Positions 27,228 to 37,515 of a stretch of DNA of 64,000 bases are shown in pieces (position 1 is the stretch's first letter; each line of letters starts with the position of its first letter). Made by a program: the position numbers and the translations under genes. The stretch spans positions 1 through 64,000 of the forward strand of contig NZ_JAGIPZ010000011.1 of the NCBI RefSeq assembly GCF_017814915.1, given 5' to 3'. This stretch comes from Herbaspirillum sp. LeCh32-8. GTDB taxonomy: Bacteria > Pseudomonadota > Gammaproteobacteria > Burkholderiales > Burkholderiaceae_D. Under the pieces are notes generated by a model. The model saw nothing but the letters and a program-made list of their open reading frames with translations. It did not search any database and had not been told where the DNA came from.

Positions 27228-28754
27228 ATGAGTAACGATTATCTGAAAAAAATCCTGACCGCACGCGTCTACGACGTTGCCCAAGAAACGCCGCTCGAGC
27301 TGGCCAACACGCTGTCGCAACGGATTGATAATCGAATTTACTTCAAGCGCGAAGACATGCAGAGCGTGTTCAGCTTCAAGCTGCGCGGCGCCTACAACAA
27401 GATGGCCCACCTGACGCCGCAGCAACTGAAGCGCGGCGTCATCTGCGCCTCGGCCGGCAATCACGCCCAGGGCGTGGCGCTGTCGGCCGCCCGCCTGGGC
27501 TGCCGCGCGGTGGTGGTGATGCCGACCACGACGCCGCAGGTAAAGATCGAAGCCGTCAAGGCGCGCGGCGGTGAAGTCGTGCTGTTCGGAGACTCGTTCA
27601 CCGACGCCTACAACCACGCGCTGACGCTGGAGAAAAAACACAAGCTGACCTTCGTCCACCCGTTCGACGATCCGTACGTGATCGCCGGCCAGGGCACGGT
27701 CGGCATGGAAATCCTGCGCCAGCATCCGGAACCCATCCACGCCATCTTCGTGGCCATCGGCGGCGGCGGCCTGATCGCCGGCGTGGCGTCCTACGTCAAG
27801 GCGGTGCGTCCGGATATCAAGATCATCGGTGTGCAGACCGCCGACTCCGACGCCATGGCGCGTAGCCTGAAAGCCGGTCGCCGCGTGGCATTGCCGGACG
27901 TCGGTCTGTTCTCCGACGGCACCGCCGTGAAACTGGTGGGCGAAGAAACCTTCCGCATCGCCAAGGAGCTGGTGGACGACATCATCATCGTCGACACCGA
28001 CGCCGTCTGCACCGCCATCAAGGACATCTTCCAGGACACCCGCAGCATCGTCGAGCCGGCCGGCGCGCTGGCGGTGGCCGGCGCCAAGGCGTATGTTGAG
28101 CGCGCCAAGAACAGCAAGAAGCCGATCAAGGGCCAGTCGCTGGTGACCATCGCCTGCGGCGCCAACATGAACTTCGACCGCCTGCGCTTCGTGGCCGAGA
28201 TGGCCGACGCCGGCGAGGCGCGCGAAGCCGTGTTCGCCGTGACGATTCCGGAAGAGCGCGGCAGCTTCCGCCGCTTCTGCGAAACCGTCGGCCCGCGCAA
28301 CGTGACCGAATTCAACTACCGCATCAGCGACGCCAAGGCCGCGCACGTGTTCGTCGGCATCCAGATCGCCAATGCCGACGAGGGCGGCAAGATCGCGCGC
28401 AACTTCGAGAAGGCCGGCTTCGGCGTGCTCGACCTGACGCACGATGAACTGGCCAAGGTGCACATCCGCCACCTGGTCGGCGGCAAGAGTGAACTGGCCG
28501 GCGATGAACTGCTCTATCGTTTTGAATTCCCCGAGCGTCCAGGCGCGCTGATGAAGTTCCTCTCGAGCATGAACCCGAGCTGGAACATCAGCCTGTTCCA
28601 CTACCGCAACCAGGGCGGCGACGTCGGCCGCATCCTGATCGGCGTGCAGGTGCCGAAGAAGGAAATGAAGGACTTCCGCACCTTCCTGGCCCAGCTCGGC
28701 TACCGCCACTGGGACGAAACCAAGAACCCGCTGTACAAGCTGTTCCTCGGCTAA
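27228..28754 (+). CDS. ilvA: Threonine ammonia-lyase, biosynthetic
   Basis: IlvA deaminates threonine to 2-oxobutanoate, the first committed step to isoleucine. The 508-residue protein has a PLP catalytic domain with FKREDMQSVFSFKLRGAYNK (Schiff-base lysine), SAGNHAQGVALSA and the AIGGGGLIAG phosphate loop. Two C-terminal ACT-like regulatory domains begin near 330 (EERGSFRRFCETV and RFEFPERPGALMKFL), so isoleucine inhibition is expected. The length matches the allosteric long form. No other ilv gene is in the window. Confidence 0.96.
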   Translation: MSNDYLKKILTARVYDVAQETPLELANTLSQRIDNRIYFKREDMQSVFSFKLRGAYNKMAHLTPQQLKRGVICASAGNHAQGVALSAARLGCRAVVVMPTTTPQVKIEAVKARGGEVVLFGDSFTDAYNHALTLEKKHKLTFVHPFDDPYVIAGQGTVGMEILRQHPEPIHAIFVAIGGGGLIAGVASYVKAVRPDIKIIGVQTADSDAMARSLKAGRRVALPDVGLFSDGTAVKLVGEETFRIAKELVDDIIIVDTDAVCTAIKDIFQDTRSIVEPAGALAVAGAKAYVERAKNSKKPIKGQSLVTIACGANMNFDRLRFVAEMADAGEAREAVFAVTIPEERGSFRRFCETVGPRNVTEFNYRISDAKAAHVFVGIQIANADEGGKIARNFEKAGFGVLDLTHDELAKVHIRHLVGGKSELAGDELLYRFEFPERPGALMKFLSSMNPSWNISLFHYRNQGGDVGRILIGVQVPKKEMKDFRTFLAQLGYRHWDETKNPLYKLFLG

Positions 28755-28835
28755 TCACCGGCGCCGCCGTATCGGTACATCGATGCGGCGGCGCAGACAG
28801 TTTCAGACAGAGCGCAACACCGCAGGAGAATCATC

Positions 28836-29702
28836 ATGGACAAGCCAAACCCGTCCGCATCCGCCGCCGGCCACTCGCCGGAAACCTCGCCGCTGGGCAA
28901 GAGCTCGGAATATCCCGATCGCTACGACGCCTCGCTGCTGTTTCCCATCCCGCGCGCGCCCAAGCGCGCCGAGTTGCAGATCACCGGCACCCTGCCCTTC
29001 TTCGGGGTGGACCTCTGGACCGCCTACGAGATCTCGTGGCTGAACCTGCGCGGCAAGCCGCAGATCGCCATCGCGACCTTCACGGTGCCGGCCGACTCGC
29101 CCAACATCATCGAATCCAAGTCATTCAAGCTGTACCTGAATTCGTTCAACCAGGAGCGCCTGGAAAGCTCCGCGCAACTGGTCGAGAAACTGCGCGCGGA
29201 CCTCTCCGCCGCGGCCGGCGCTTCGGTGCAGGTGGCGCTGACGGAACCGGCCCAATTCGGCCAGCTGCAATTCGGCGAACTGGCCGGCCTGCCGCTGGAC
29301 CGGCTGGATGTGGAAATCGAATCTTCGTCGCATCCCGACGGCAGCATCCTGCGCGCCAATCAGGACGAAGCGACGGTGGAAGAAACCTTCGTGTCGCATC
29401 TGCTGAAGTCGAACTGCCCGGTCACCGGCCAGCCGGATTGGGGCAGCGTGCAGATCCACTACGTGGGCTCGCCGATCGACCAGGAGCGACTGCTGAAATA
29501 CATCATCGGTTTTCGCGAGCACAACGAATTCCACGAGCAATGCGTGGAGCGCATCTTCACCGACGTACTGCGCCACTGCAAACCGCAGAAGCTGGCGGTG
29601 TACGCGCGCTACACCCGCCGCGGCGGCCTGGACATCAATCCCTGGCGCAGCAATTTCTCCAGCGGGACGGCGCCTTCGCAACTACGCAACGCGCGTCAGT
29701 AA
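28836..29702 (+). CDS. queF: NADPH-dependent 7-cyano-7-deazaguanine reductase
   Basis: QueF reduces preQ0 to preQ1 in queuosine tRNA modification. The protein is the long bimodular form (288 residues). The N-terminal half carries the NADPH motif [14 protein letters not shown]. The C-terminal half has the catalytic Cys in [21 protein letters not shown] and the substrate glutamate in [22 protein letters not shown] lies 7 bases before the ATG. It follows ilvA by 81 bp and may be co-transcribed. Confidence 0.95.
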   Translation: MDKPNPSASAAGHSPETSPLGKSSEYPDRYDASLLFPIPRAPKRAELQITGTLPFFGVDLWTAYEISWLNLRGKPQIAIATFTVPADSPNIIESKSFKLYLNSFNQERLESSAQLVEKLRADLSAAAGASVQVALTEPAQFGQLQFGELAGLPLDRLDVEIESSSHPDGSILRANQDEATVEETFVSHLLKSNCPVTGQPDWGSVQIHYVGSPIDQERLLKYIIGFREHNEFHEQCVERIFTDVLRHCKPQKLAVYARYTRRGGLDINPWRSNFSSGTAPSQLRNARQ

Positions 29703-30121
29703 GCGCCTTTCCTCCTCGCTCTCTGCTTGCCGTGCAAGGGCGGAGAGCGTCGGCAAATTGTTACCAATTCTTACGGGATCATCGCCGTCGCGACATGAGT
29801 GTCTGCGGCGAGCCGATGGCGTCTCCCGCGAACGCGCCTTCGCAGCGCCGTCGAAGCCCCGCCCGAACTTGTCCGAAACGATTCGCCGTCGCCCGCCGTG
29901 CTGTAAAGACGCGACGACAATTTGGTAACAACTTGCCGCCTGACAAACAGCGCCTTTCGGGAATCTTTCCGAGAAAATGCGGGTCTGTCTTCACAGGCGA
30001 CGGACACATGTTCCGGACTCGCTCTTCAGATCCCCCAGCAACAACACGCATTGTTTCGCCATGTCCTGCTTCACGCCGTTCCGGGTGAGGTACAGACGCT
30101 AGCCAGTAGTAGATAACAAAT
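29703..30121. other. Intergenic region without a supported gene
   Basis: Between queF and pagP are 419 bp with no coding signal I trust and no clear terminator. The sequence is mixed in composition. Both tandem genes point right, so a pagP promoter must lie here, but no convincing -10/-35 pair stands out. Confidence 0.4.
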
Positions 30122-30754
30122 ATGAAAAGCCTCCTCTCGCGCCGCCGTGCGCCGCGCTCCATTTCTTCTCCCGTCCCGCCTGTACGTCGCCTGACTGCGT
30201 GCTGCCTGGCGCTCGCCGCGGCCGGCCTGGTCGCCGCAACGCCGGCTGCGCATGCAGATGACAACCAGTACAGCCTGTGGCAGCAAACCAAAGACCACGT
30301 CTCCAACATCTGGGACAAGGGCGACGACGCCATTTATCTCTCCGGCGTGGCGCATCACGGCCGCGGCACGTACACCAAGGAAAAGCTGAACGAACTCAAT
30401 GAGCACGCCTGGGGACTGGGCTACGGCAAGACCCTGCGCAACGAGAGCGGCAACGACGAGTCGCTCTACGCCTTCGTGCTGAAGGATTCGCACCGGCATC
30501 CGCAATACATGGCCGGATACGCCTACGAATACGTGATCCCGGTGGCCAAGACCGGATTGGAACTGGGCCTGGGCGGCACCGCCATGCTGATGAGCCGCCA
30601 GGATTATTTCAACAGCGTGCCTTTCCCGGTGGCGCTGCCGATGGCCTCGATCGGAACCCAGAAAGGCAAGATCATGTTCGCCTACGTGCCGCGGCTGTCA
30701 AAGAACAAGAACAACGGCGACGTGTTGCTGATTTTCGGCCGCATCGAAATGTAA
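30122..30754 (+). CDS. pagP: Lipid A palmitoyltransferase PagP
   Basis: PagP is an outer-membrane beta-barrel that transfers palmitate from phospholipid to lipid A, raising resistance to cationic peptides. The 210-residue precursor has an unusually long basic leader before the signal (CCLALAAAGLVAATPAAHA). The mature part begins with the amphipathic helix YSLWQQTKDHVSNIWDKG. The catalytic His is in LSGVAHHGRGTY and the Asp-Ser pair in VLKDSHRHPQY. The C-terminal strand KIMFAYVPRL and final GDVLLIFGRIEM close the barrel. It is monocistronic in appearance. Confidence 0.93.
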   Translation: MKSLLSRRRAPRSISSPVPPVRRLTACCLALAAAGLVAATPAAHADDNQYSLWQQTKDHVSNIWDKGDDAIYLSGVAHHGRGTYTKEKLNELNEHAWGLGYGKTLRNESGNDESLYAFVLKDSHRHPQYMAGYAYEYVIPVAKTGLELGLGGTAMLMSRQDYFNSVPFPVALPMASIGTQKGKIMFAYVPRLSKNKNNGDVLLIFGRIEM

Positions 30755-30949
30755 GACGACATCAAGAGGCGGCGTTGGCCTCAGGCCCGGCGCCCCGCCC
30801 ACCGGATCGTCGTCTGCGGGCCGACAAATGAGGCATGCATGCAACTTGATTTTCAACAACTTCCCTACGCAGGCCCGGCCCGCGCCCCGGCCCATCCCAA
30901 ATCCTCGCATTTCGGCCAAATTCACCTCCTGTTCCGGGCTTTCAAAGCG

Positions 30950-30977
30950 TTGCGGGGGGCGCAAACAGGCCTATAAT
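30950..30977 (+). promoter_or_regulatory. Candidate sigma-70 promoter of ptsN
   Basis: TTGCGG (30950-30955), 16 bp, TATAAT (30972-30977), 40 bp before the ptsN ATG. The rest of 30755-31017 shows no gene. In many beta-proteobacteria ptsN follows rpoN and hpf; here it stands behind pagP with its own promoter. Confidence 0.55.
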
Positions 30978-31017
30978 TCTGCTCAAAGTCTCACCCTGTT
31001 GTAATTCTTCGAGCGTC

Positions 31018-31491
31018 ATGACTAATCTTGCAAAAATCCTGTCTCCAGAAAATGTCGTTCTGGACCTGGAAGTCTCCAGCAAAAAAAGAGCTTTCGAACA
31101 AGCCGGCCTGACATTCGAAAACAATAGCGGGATCGCCCGCTCGACTGTTTCCGAAAACCTGTTTGCACGAGAGCGCCTTGGTTCCACCGGACTGGGCCAT
31201 GGCGTCGCCGTACCGCACGGGCGCATCAAGGGATTGAAAGCGCCGCTGGCGCTGTTCATGCGGCTGTTGGCGCCGATTCCGTTTGAGTCGCCCGACGGCC
31301 AGCCGGTCAAGCTGCTGGTGTTCCTGCTCATTCCCGATCACGTGACCCAGCAACACCTGGAAATCCTCTCCGAAATCGCCGAGATGTTTTCCGACGACGC
31401 CTTCCGCAACGAACTGGCCGCCGAGCCGGATCCCGCGGTCGTCCATGCCCGCATCGTGACCTGGCAGCCTTCGCTGGAAAAAGCCGGCTGA
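31018..31491 (+). CDS. ptsN: Nitrogen-PTS EIIA protein
   Basis: A 157-residue EIIA-Ntr of the regulatory phosphotransferase chain PtsP-NPr-PtsN. The phosphorylated histidine is His67 in LGSTGLGHGVAVPHGRIKG. It is the first gene of the ptsN-hprK-rapZ cluster. Known targets in other bacteria include K+ transport and sigma-54-related functions. Those targets are not visible here. Confidence 0.96.
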   Translation: MTNLAKILSPENVVLDLEVSSKKRAFEQAGLTFENNSGIARSTVSENLFARERLGSTGLGHGVAVPHGRIKGLKAPLALFMRLLAPIPFESPDGQPVKLLVFLLIPDHVTQQHLEILSEIAEMFSDDAFRNELAAEPDPAVVHARIVTWQPSLEKAG

Positions 31492-31578
31492 ACGCGCCGG
31501 CAGTTCCTCGCAATTGCGCGTTTTCCCCGGCCGCTTCCCGCCAGCCGGCAAATTCTGTACCCTGCATCTGAAATCGTT

Positions 31579-31603
31579 CTCCCGGCCCCGTTAAGGGCGG
31601 GAG
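31579..31603 (+). other. Hairpin between ptsN and hprK
   Basis: A bulged 9-bp stem (ctcccg-ccc at 31579-31588 with ggg-cgggag at 31595-31603, loop cgttaa) lies in the 163-bp gap. No T-run follows, so it is more likely an RNA processing or stability element than a terminator. Confidence 0.4.
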
Positions 31604-31654
31604 GCCGGCAATATCGTTTGCATCGCCCACCCTAGCCAGCAGAACCGGACCTAC

Positions 31655-32593
31655 ATGCCCAATTACTCCGCGTTGTCGATCCAGCAGCTTTACGAAGAAA
31701 ACCGTGAATCCCTGCAATTGGGCTGGTTCGCCGGATTCCCCGGCGGCGAGCGCCTGATCTCGGGCGACGCCGTCTCCGCGGCCGACCAGGTGGGCCACCT
31801 GAACCTGATCCACCCGGGTCGCATCCAGGTCTTCGGCCATCAGGAAATCGAGTATTACCAGCGCCTGTCCAATACGTCGCGCGCCTACCAGACCGCCGAA
31901 CTGGTGGCCGGCGAGCCGCCCGCCTTCATCATCGCGCAAGGTCTGTCGACGCCGCCGGACATCCTGGCTGTGTGCGACGAGAAGAACATCCCGCTGTTCT
32001 CCACCCCGCTGCCGGCGGCGCAGGTGATCGACTACCTGCGCGTGTATCTCTCCAAGAAGCTGGCGCAGCAGATCACCATGCACGGCGTGTTCATGGACGT
32101 GCTGGGCGTGGGCGTGCTGATCACCGGCGAGTCCGGCCTGGGCAAGAGCGAACTGGGCCTGGAACTGATCTCGCGCAGCCACGGCCTGGTAGCCGACGAC
32201 GCGGTGGAGTTCGCGCGCATCGCACCCAACATGATCGAGGGACGCTGCCCGCCGCTGCTGCAGAACCTGCTGGAAGTGCGCGGTTTGGGACTCTTGGACA
32301 TCAAGGCCATCTTCGGCGAGACCGCGGTGCGCCGGAAGATGCGACTGAAGCTGATCGTGCACCTGGTCCGCCGCAGCACGCTGGAAGAAAACTACGAGCG
32401 CCTGCCGCTGGATGCGCAGTACGAGGAAGTGCTGGGCCTGCCGATCCGCAAGGTGGTCATCCCCGTTGCGGCCGGCCGCAACATCGCGGTGCTGCTGGAA
32501 GCGGCGGTGCGCAACACCATCCTGCAACTGCGCGGCATCGATACGCTCAAGGAATTCATCGAGCGCCAGCGGCGCGCCATGAACGGCGAATAA
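31655..32593 (+). CDS. hprK: HPr(Ser) kinase/phosphorylase
   Basis: A bifunctional enzyme that phosphorylates or dephosphorylates a serine of HPr. The 312-residue protein has an N-terminal HPrK domain and a C-terminal kinase domain with the P-loop GESGLGKS at 158-165. The [11 protein letters not shown] segment and the family signature [20 protein letters not shown] follow. In proteobacteria it works with a truncated PTS, consistent with its place between ptsN and rapZ. A Gram-positive-type catabolite repression role cannot be assumed. Confidence 0.96.
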   Translation: MPNYSALSIQQLYEENRESLQLGWFAGFPGGERLISGDAVSAADQVGHLNLIHPGRIQVFGHQEIEYYQRLSNTSRAYQTAELVAGEPPAFIIAQGLSTPPDILAVCDEKNIPLFSTPLPAAQVIDYLRVYLSKKLAQQITMHGVFMDVLGVGVLITGESGLGKSELGLELISRSHGLVADDAVEFARIAPNMIEGRCPPLLQNLLEVRGLGLLDIKAIFGETAVRRKMRLKLIVHLVRRSTLEENYERLPLDAQYEEVLGLPIRKVVIPVAAGRNIAVLLEAAVRNTILQLRGIDTLKEFIERQRRAMNGE

Positions 32594-32668
32594 GCGTCAA
32601 AATCCCGCACCCCGGGAAACAGCAATCCTGTCACGCGGCTTACACATGGCTTGCGTTATGATGACGGG

Positions 32669-33532
32669 ATGCGAATCGTTCTGATCACCGGCATTTCCGG
32701 CTCCGGCAAATCCGTGGCACTGCACGTGCTGGAGGATGCCGGTTATTTCTGCGTCGACAACCTGCCGCCGGCGCTGTTGTGCGATCTGGTCGATACCCGC
32801 ATCAAGGAAGGCGCCAGCATGCTGGCCGTGGCCACCGATGCGCGCAGCGCCGATTCGCTGGCCACCCTGCGTACCGACATCGACAAGCTCAAGGCCGCCG
32901 GCCATGACGTCAAGGTGTTCTTCCTGACGGCCTCCAACGAGGCGCTGATCACCCGCTTCTCCGAGACCCGCCGCAGCCATCCGCTGTCGCACCGCCTGCT
33001 GCCCGGCCGCAATCCCGCCGACCGCCTGACGCTGTCCGAATGCATCGAAATCGAGAAGGAAATGCTGGGCGACATGCAGGAGCTCGGCCATGTGATCGAC
33101 ACCTCGCAATTGAGCTCCAACAAGCTGCGCCGCTGGATCAAGGGCCTGGTGGACATGGAGCGATCACCGCTGACCATCCTGTTCGAGTCGTTCGCCTTCA
33201 AGCACGGCCTGCCGCTGGACGCCGATCTGGTGTTCGACGTGCGCATGCTGCCCAATCCGCACTACGACGCAACGCTGCGCCCGCTGACGGGGCGCGACGA
33301 ACCGGTGATCGAATTCCTCGCCAGCTATCCGGAAGTGTCCAGCATGCTGGACGACATTCGCGGCTTCATCGAGAAATGGCTGCCCTCGTTCAAGGATGAC
33401 AACCGCAGCTACCTCACCATCGCCATCGGCTGCACCGGCGGCCAGCACCGCTCGGTGTACATCGCCGAACAGCTGGCGCGCCACTTCCGCGCGACCGAGC
33501 AGGTGGTGTGCCGTCACCGGCAGCTGGATTGA
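32669..33532 (+). CDS. rapZ: RNase adapter / nucleotide-binding protein RapZ
   Basis: A 287-residue protein with the N-terminal P-loop GISGSGKS and the YFCVDNLPP segment. The C-terminal domain contains [19 protein letters not shown] and the [17 protein letters not shown] motif. In E. coli RapZ directs RNase E to GlmZ sRNA and so controls amino-sugar synthesis. Here the linkage to ptsN and hprK matches other beta-proteobacteria. I begin it at the ATG at 32669; a TTG six codons upstream is less likely. Confidence 0.95.
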   Translation: MRIVLITGISGSGKSVALHVLEDAGYFCVDNLPPALLCDLVDTRIKEGASMLAVATDARSADSLATLRTDIDKLKAAGHDVKVFFLTASNEALITRFSETRRSHPLSHRLLPGRNPADRLTLSECIEIEKEMLGDMQELGHVIDTSQLSSNKLRRWIKGLVDMERSPLTILFESFAFKHGLPLDADLVFDVRMLPNPHYDATLRPLTGRDEPVIEFLASYPEVSSMLDDIRGFIEKWLPSFKDDNRSYLTIAIGCTGGQHRSVYIAEQLARHFRATEQVVCRHRQLD

Positions 33533-33558
33533 TTGCGATGACGGCTGTTTAACCTGGA

Positions 33559-34707
33559 CTAGACGGCCGCCAGCAGATCGTCGCTGCGCAATACTCCCAA
33601 CAGCAACTTCTTCACCGGCGCCGGCAAGGGCGCATCGGCCAGCTTTTCCACCGGATACCACACCAAGGGGTTCTGCGCGATGCGCTGCGAACGGCTCTTC
33701 ATCGCGACCTGGAACGGCGCGACATGCAACTTGAAGTGCGTAAATACGTGCGAGAACGGTTGCAGCTTGCGGCAGCCCTCCAGCTCGCCATACGGCGTGA
33801 CCAGCGTGCGCACCGCGGTATCGAACTGCGCGGCATCGCCCACCGCAATCTCCGGCAAGGACAGCAAGCCGCCCCAGATGCCGCTGTCGGGACGCTGCTC
33901 CAGCAGCACGTCGGCGCCGTGCGTGACCACCAGCATCACGGTCTCGCGCTCCGGCACCGCCTTCTTCGGCTTGGATACCGGCAGCTCGCTCACCCTATCC
34001 TGCGCCAGCGCGACGCAGCGCTCGGCCAGCGGGCATTTGGTGCATGCGGGGGTGCCGCGCACGCACAGCGTGGCGCCCAGATCCATCAGCCCCTGTGTAT
34101 AAGATTCGATGCCCTCGTCGGGCAGCAGGGCCACGGCGCGCAGCCACAACTTGTCTTCGATCGGCTTGGCGCCGGGATACCCCTCGATGCCGAATACCCG
34201 CGCGAACACGCGCTTGACGTTGCCGTCCAGGATCGCGGCACGGCGGCCGTAGGAAAATGCGGCGATGGCGGCGGCGGTGGAACGGCCGATGCCGGGCAGG
34301 TCGGCCAGCAGGTCGGGATCGTCCGGGAAACGCCCGCCGTACTCGGCCACCACGCGCTGGGCGCACTTGTGCAGGTTGCGCGCCCGGGTGTAATAGCCCA
34401 ACCCGCTCCACAGCGCCATCACATCCTCCGAGGGCGCCGCGGCCAGGCTGAAGACATCCGGGCAGCGCTTGAGGAAGCGCGCGTAATAAGGAATCACCGC
34501 CGCGACCTGGGTCTGCTGCAGCATGATCTCGGACAGCCACACCCGGTAAGCGTCGCGCGTGTTCTGCCAGGGCAGCTTGTGGCGCCCGTGCTGCTTTTGC
34601 CAGGCAATCACGGCGGCCGAGAACGACGGATCCTCGTAACGCTCGGCGTCGGCGGACGAAGATACGGAGGCGGCCTTGCGCCGCGGCTTGTCGACGATAC
34701 CCTTCAT
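33559..34707 (-). CDS. mutY: Adenine DNA glycosylase MutY
   Basis: MutY removes adenine mispaired with 8-oxoguanine. From the ATG at 34707 it has 382 residues. The helix-hairpin-helix is LPGIGRSTAAAIAAF, with the catalytic aspartate in ILDGNVKRV. The Fe-S cluster ligands are in CVRGTPACTKCPLAERC (C-6-C-2-C-5-C). A C-terminal NUDIX-like domain for 8-oxoG recognition ends it. The ATG overlaps the mutM stop (ATGA), so the two GO-system genes are translationally coupled. Confidence 0.96.
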   Translation of the reverse strand: MKGIVDKPRRKAASVSSSADAERYEDPSFSAAVIAWQKQHGRHKLPWQNTRDAYRVWLSEIMLQQTQVAAVIPYYARFLKRCPDVFSLAAAPSEDVMALWSGLGYYTRARNLHKCAQRVVAEYGGRFPDDPDLLADLPGIGRSTAAAIAAFSYGRRAAILDGNVKRVFARVFGIEGYPGAKPIEDKLWLRAVALLPDEGIESYTQGLMDLGATLCVRGTPACTKCPLAERCVALAQDRVSELPVSKPKKAVPERETVMLVVTHGADVLLEQRPDSGIWGGLLSLPEIAVGDAAQFDTAVRTLVTPYGELEGCRKLQPFSHVFTHFKLHVAPFQVAMKSRSQRIAQNPLVWYPVEKLADAPLPAPVKKLLLGVLRSDDLLAAV

Positions 34708-35525
34708 TTCTGGCAGCTCACGCAGTAGAAGGTGGAACGCTGGCCCTGCTTGATCTGTCGGATCGGCGTGGAGCACACGCGACAAGGCTCGCCGGTGCGG
34801 CTGTAGACGAAATAGCTTTGCTGGAAATAGCCGGACTGGCCATTGACCGCGATGAAGTCGCGCAGCGAACTGCCGCCCTGCTCGATGGCCGCAGCCAGCG
34901 TCTCGCGGATCGCCTCGACCAGGCGTTCGTAGCGCGCCAGGCTGATCTTGTAGGCCGGCGTCTTGGGATTGATGCGGGCCTTGAACAGGCTCTCGGAGGC
35001 ATAGATGTTGCCCACGCCGACCACGATGTCGCCGGCCAGCAGCACCTGCTTGATCGGCGCCGAGCGCGCGCGCGTCTGGCGAAACAGCTCGCGCGCGGTG
35101 AATTTGTCTTCCAGCGGCTCCAGGCCCAGGCTGCGCAACAGCATGTGCTCCTCGATGTCGCCGTCGGCAGCATCATGCCAGAGGATCGCACCAAATCGCC
35201 GCGGGTCGGTCATACGCATCACCTGGCCGCCGACCAGCAGGTCGAAGTGGTCATGCTTCTGCGGGACGATGCCCGGCGGCAAAATGCGCAAATGGCCGGA
35301 CATGCCCAGGTGCACGATCAGCGTGCCATGCTCGAAATGAATCAGCAGGTATTTACCGCGACGACCGGTGGCGCGCACCTTGCGGCCGGCCACCAGGGCG
35401 TCCAGCCCGGCGGGAAACGGCCAGCGCAGGCCGGTATGGCGCATGACGACACCGCTAACGGTCTTGCCCTCCAAATGGGGGGCGACTCCGCGGCGGGTGA
35501 CTTCTACTTCTGGCAATTCTGGCAT
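34704..35525 (-). CDS. mutM: Formamidopyrimidine-DNA glycosylase (Fpg)
   Basis: MutM excises 8-oxoguanine and formamidopyrimidines and cuts the abasic site. The 273-residue protein starts MPELPEVE, where the proline after Met is the catalytic Schiff-base residue. The H2TH region is VGVGNIYASESLF. The zinc finger near the C-terminus is C-2-C-16-C-2-C (CRVCSTPIR to FYCVSCQK). The frame is open upstream to 35639, but the catalytic N-terminus fixes the start at 35525. It is divergent from the TPR lipoprotein gene. Confidence 0.97.
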   Translation of the reverse strand: MPELPEVEVTRRGVAPHLEGKTVSGVVMRHTGLRWPFPAGLDALVAGRKVRATGRRGKYLLIHFEHGTLIVHLGMSGHLRILPPGIVPQKHDHFDLLVGGQVMRMTDPRRFGAILWHDAADGDIEEHMLLRSLGLEPLEDKFTARELFRQTRARSAPIKQVLLAGDIVVGVGNIYASESLFKARINPKTPAYKISLARYERLVEAIRETLAAAIEQGGSSLRDFIAVNGQSGYFQQSYFVYSRTGEPCRVCSTPIRQIKQGQRSTFYCVSCQK

Positions 35526-35712
35526 CTGGCTACGTCGGTGGGGCGCTTCGGTGGGAAGCTGCATATGATAATGCAGTTGCCGAAAACAAGACCCGGCGCG
35601 CGCCGCCGCCTTTGCGCCTGCCGGCGCGCCAGGATGCATTACACTTCGCTTACAGCAAAGCGACAGCTGTTGGGCGTAAAATCGAAACTTCCCGAATAGT
35701 CAGGACGAAATC

Positions 35713-37515
35713 TTGAAAAAAACACTCGCCCTTCTCACCACTACCTTGCTGCTGTCCGCGTGCGCGAGCTTCCAGCAGTCCGGCGACAAAGCAAACGCCG
35801 GCGCGCAGGATCAGAAGAGCGCCGCCAAATCGGCTGCTGCGAACCGCAAGAAGGCTCCGAAGGCGAAGGCGCAACAGCAGGAAGACGCGCTGCCGGCGGT
35901 CGAGCTGAGCGAAGACATCCTCTACAAGGTGCTGACGGCCGAGATCGCCCTCCAGCGCGGCCAGTGGCAGTCGGCCTACGTGACCATCCTTTCTGCCGCC
36001 CAGCAGACGCGCGACCCGCGCCTGGCCAAGCGCGCCGCCGAGATCGCCGTGGTGGCGCGCCAGCCAGCCGAAGCGCTGGTGGCGGTGCGCCTGTGGACCG
36101 AGCTGGCGCCGCACTCGGATGAGGCGCTGCAAAATTATCTCGGCCTGATCATGCTGTCGGACAGCGTCGACGAGATCGAGCCGCTGCTGACCCAGCGCCT
36201 GGCCGATGCCGCCCCGCAGGCGCGCGGCCCGATGATCCTGCAAATCCAGCGCCTGCTCTCGCGTGCCAAGGACAAGCAGGCCAGCTTCGCCATCCTGCAA
36301 AAAGTCACCCAACCCTACGGCGACCTGGTGGAAACCCACCTGGCGCTGGCGCAAGGCGCCTTCAGCGTAGGCGACACCACCTATGCCCAGCGCGAGGCGC
36401 GCGCGGCACTGAAGATCAAGCCTGACTCCGAACTGGCGATCCTGACCGCGGCCCAGGTGGCGCCGGACACCAAGGAAGCCACCAAGCTGATCAGCGACTT
36501 CCTGCGCAAGTATCCCGACTCGCGCGAGGTGCGCATCGCCTACGCGCGCAGCCTGGTCGAGCAAAAGAACTACAAGGACGCCCGCGCCCAGTTCGAGGCG
36601 CTGCTGAAGGAAGATGGCGAAGACCCGACCACGCTGTTCGCGCTGGGTGTGCTGTCGGCCCAGACCGACCAGCTGAAGGACGCCGAGAACTATCTGCAGC
36701 GCTACCTACAAGTGCTGGCCGCGCAGCCCGAAGATGACCGCGACCCCAGCCAGGCCATCCTGCTGCTCTCGCGCATCGCCGAAGAGCGCAAGGACTATGA
36801 CGGCGCGTTGCGCTACCTGGATCAGGCCGAGCCCGGCACTGAAGGCTACGTCAACATCCAGGTGCGCCGCGCCCAGCTGCTGGCGCGCAAGGGCGACATC
36901 GACGGCGCCCGCAAGGCGCTGGAGGCGGCCCAGTCCGAGTCCTCCACCGACGGCGAGCAGCTGCAGCTGATCCAGGCAGAGTCGCTGCTGCTGCGCGACG
37001 TCAATCGCAACCAGGAAGCCGCCGATGTGCTCAAGGGCGGCATCGAGCGCTTCCCCAACAACACCGACCTGCTGTACGACTACGCCATGGTGCTGGAGAA
37101 GCTGGGCAGGTTCGACGAAATGGAAAAGACCCTGCGCCGCGTGATCTCGCTGGCGCCGGGCAACCAGCACGCCTATAACGCGCTGGGATATTCGCTGGCC
37201 GATCGCAACATTCGCCTGCCGGAAGCGCTGGAGCTGATCCAGAAGGCCGCCGACATGGCGCCGCAGGACGCGTTCATCGCCGATAGCCTGGGCTGGATCC
37301 AGTTCCGCATGGGCAAGCTGGAGCAGGCCGAGACGCAGATGCGCCGCGCCTACGCGCTGCGCCCCGATCCGGAAATCGGCGTACACCTGGGTGAAGTACT
37401 GTGGACCCGCGGCAAGCAGGACGAAGCCAAGCAGGTCTGGCGCGAAGTGCAAGCCAAGGACCCCGGCAACGAAGTCCTGAAGAGCACACTGGCGCGGCTG
37501 AACGCCCAGCCATGA
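35713..37515 (+). CDS. TPR-repeat outer-membrane lipoprotein
   Basis: A 600-residue protein starting at a TTG codon with AGGA upstream. No ATG lies before the signal peptide KKTLALLTTTLLLSAC, whose lipobox marks a lipoprotein. A Lys/Ala-rich linker follows, then many tetratricopeptide-like repeats from about residue 65 to the end. Clear late units are NTDLLYDYAMVLEKLGRFDE and NQHAYNALGYSLADRNIRLP. It overlaps lolB by ATGA, so both are made together. It probably acts as a scaffold in the envelope, but no specific partner can be named. Confidence 0.9.
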   Translation: MKKTLALLTTTLLLSACASFQQSGDKANAGAQDQKSAAKSAAANRKKAPKAKAQQQEDALPAVELSEDILYKVLTAEIALQRGQWQSAYVTILSAAQQTRDPRLAKRAAEIAVVARQPAEALVAVRLWTELAPHSDEALQNYLGLIMLSDSVDEIEPLLTQRLADAAPQARGPMILQIQRLLSRAKDKQASFAILQKVTQPYGDLVETHLALAQGAFSVGDTTYAQREARAALKIKPDSELAILTAAQVAPDTKEATKLISDFLRKYPDSREVRIAYARSLVEQKNYKDARAQFEALLKEDGEDPTTLFALGVLSAQTDQLKDAENYLQRYLQVLAAQPEDDRDPSQAILLLSRIAEERKDYDGALRYLDQAEPGTEGYVNIQVRRAQLLARKGDIDGARKALEAAQSESSTDGEQLQLIQAESLLLRDVNRNQEAADVLKGGIERFPNNTDLLYDYAMVLEKLGRFDEMEKTLRRVISLAPGNQHAYNALGYSLADRNIRLPEALELIQKAADMAPQDAFIADSLGWIQFRMGKLEQAETQMRRAYALRPDPEIGVHLGEVLWTRGKQDEAKQVWREVQAKDPGNEVLKSTLARLNAQP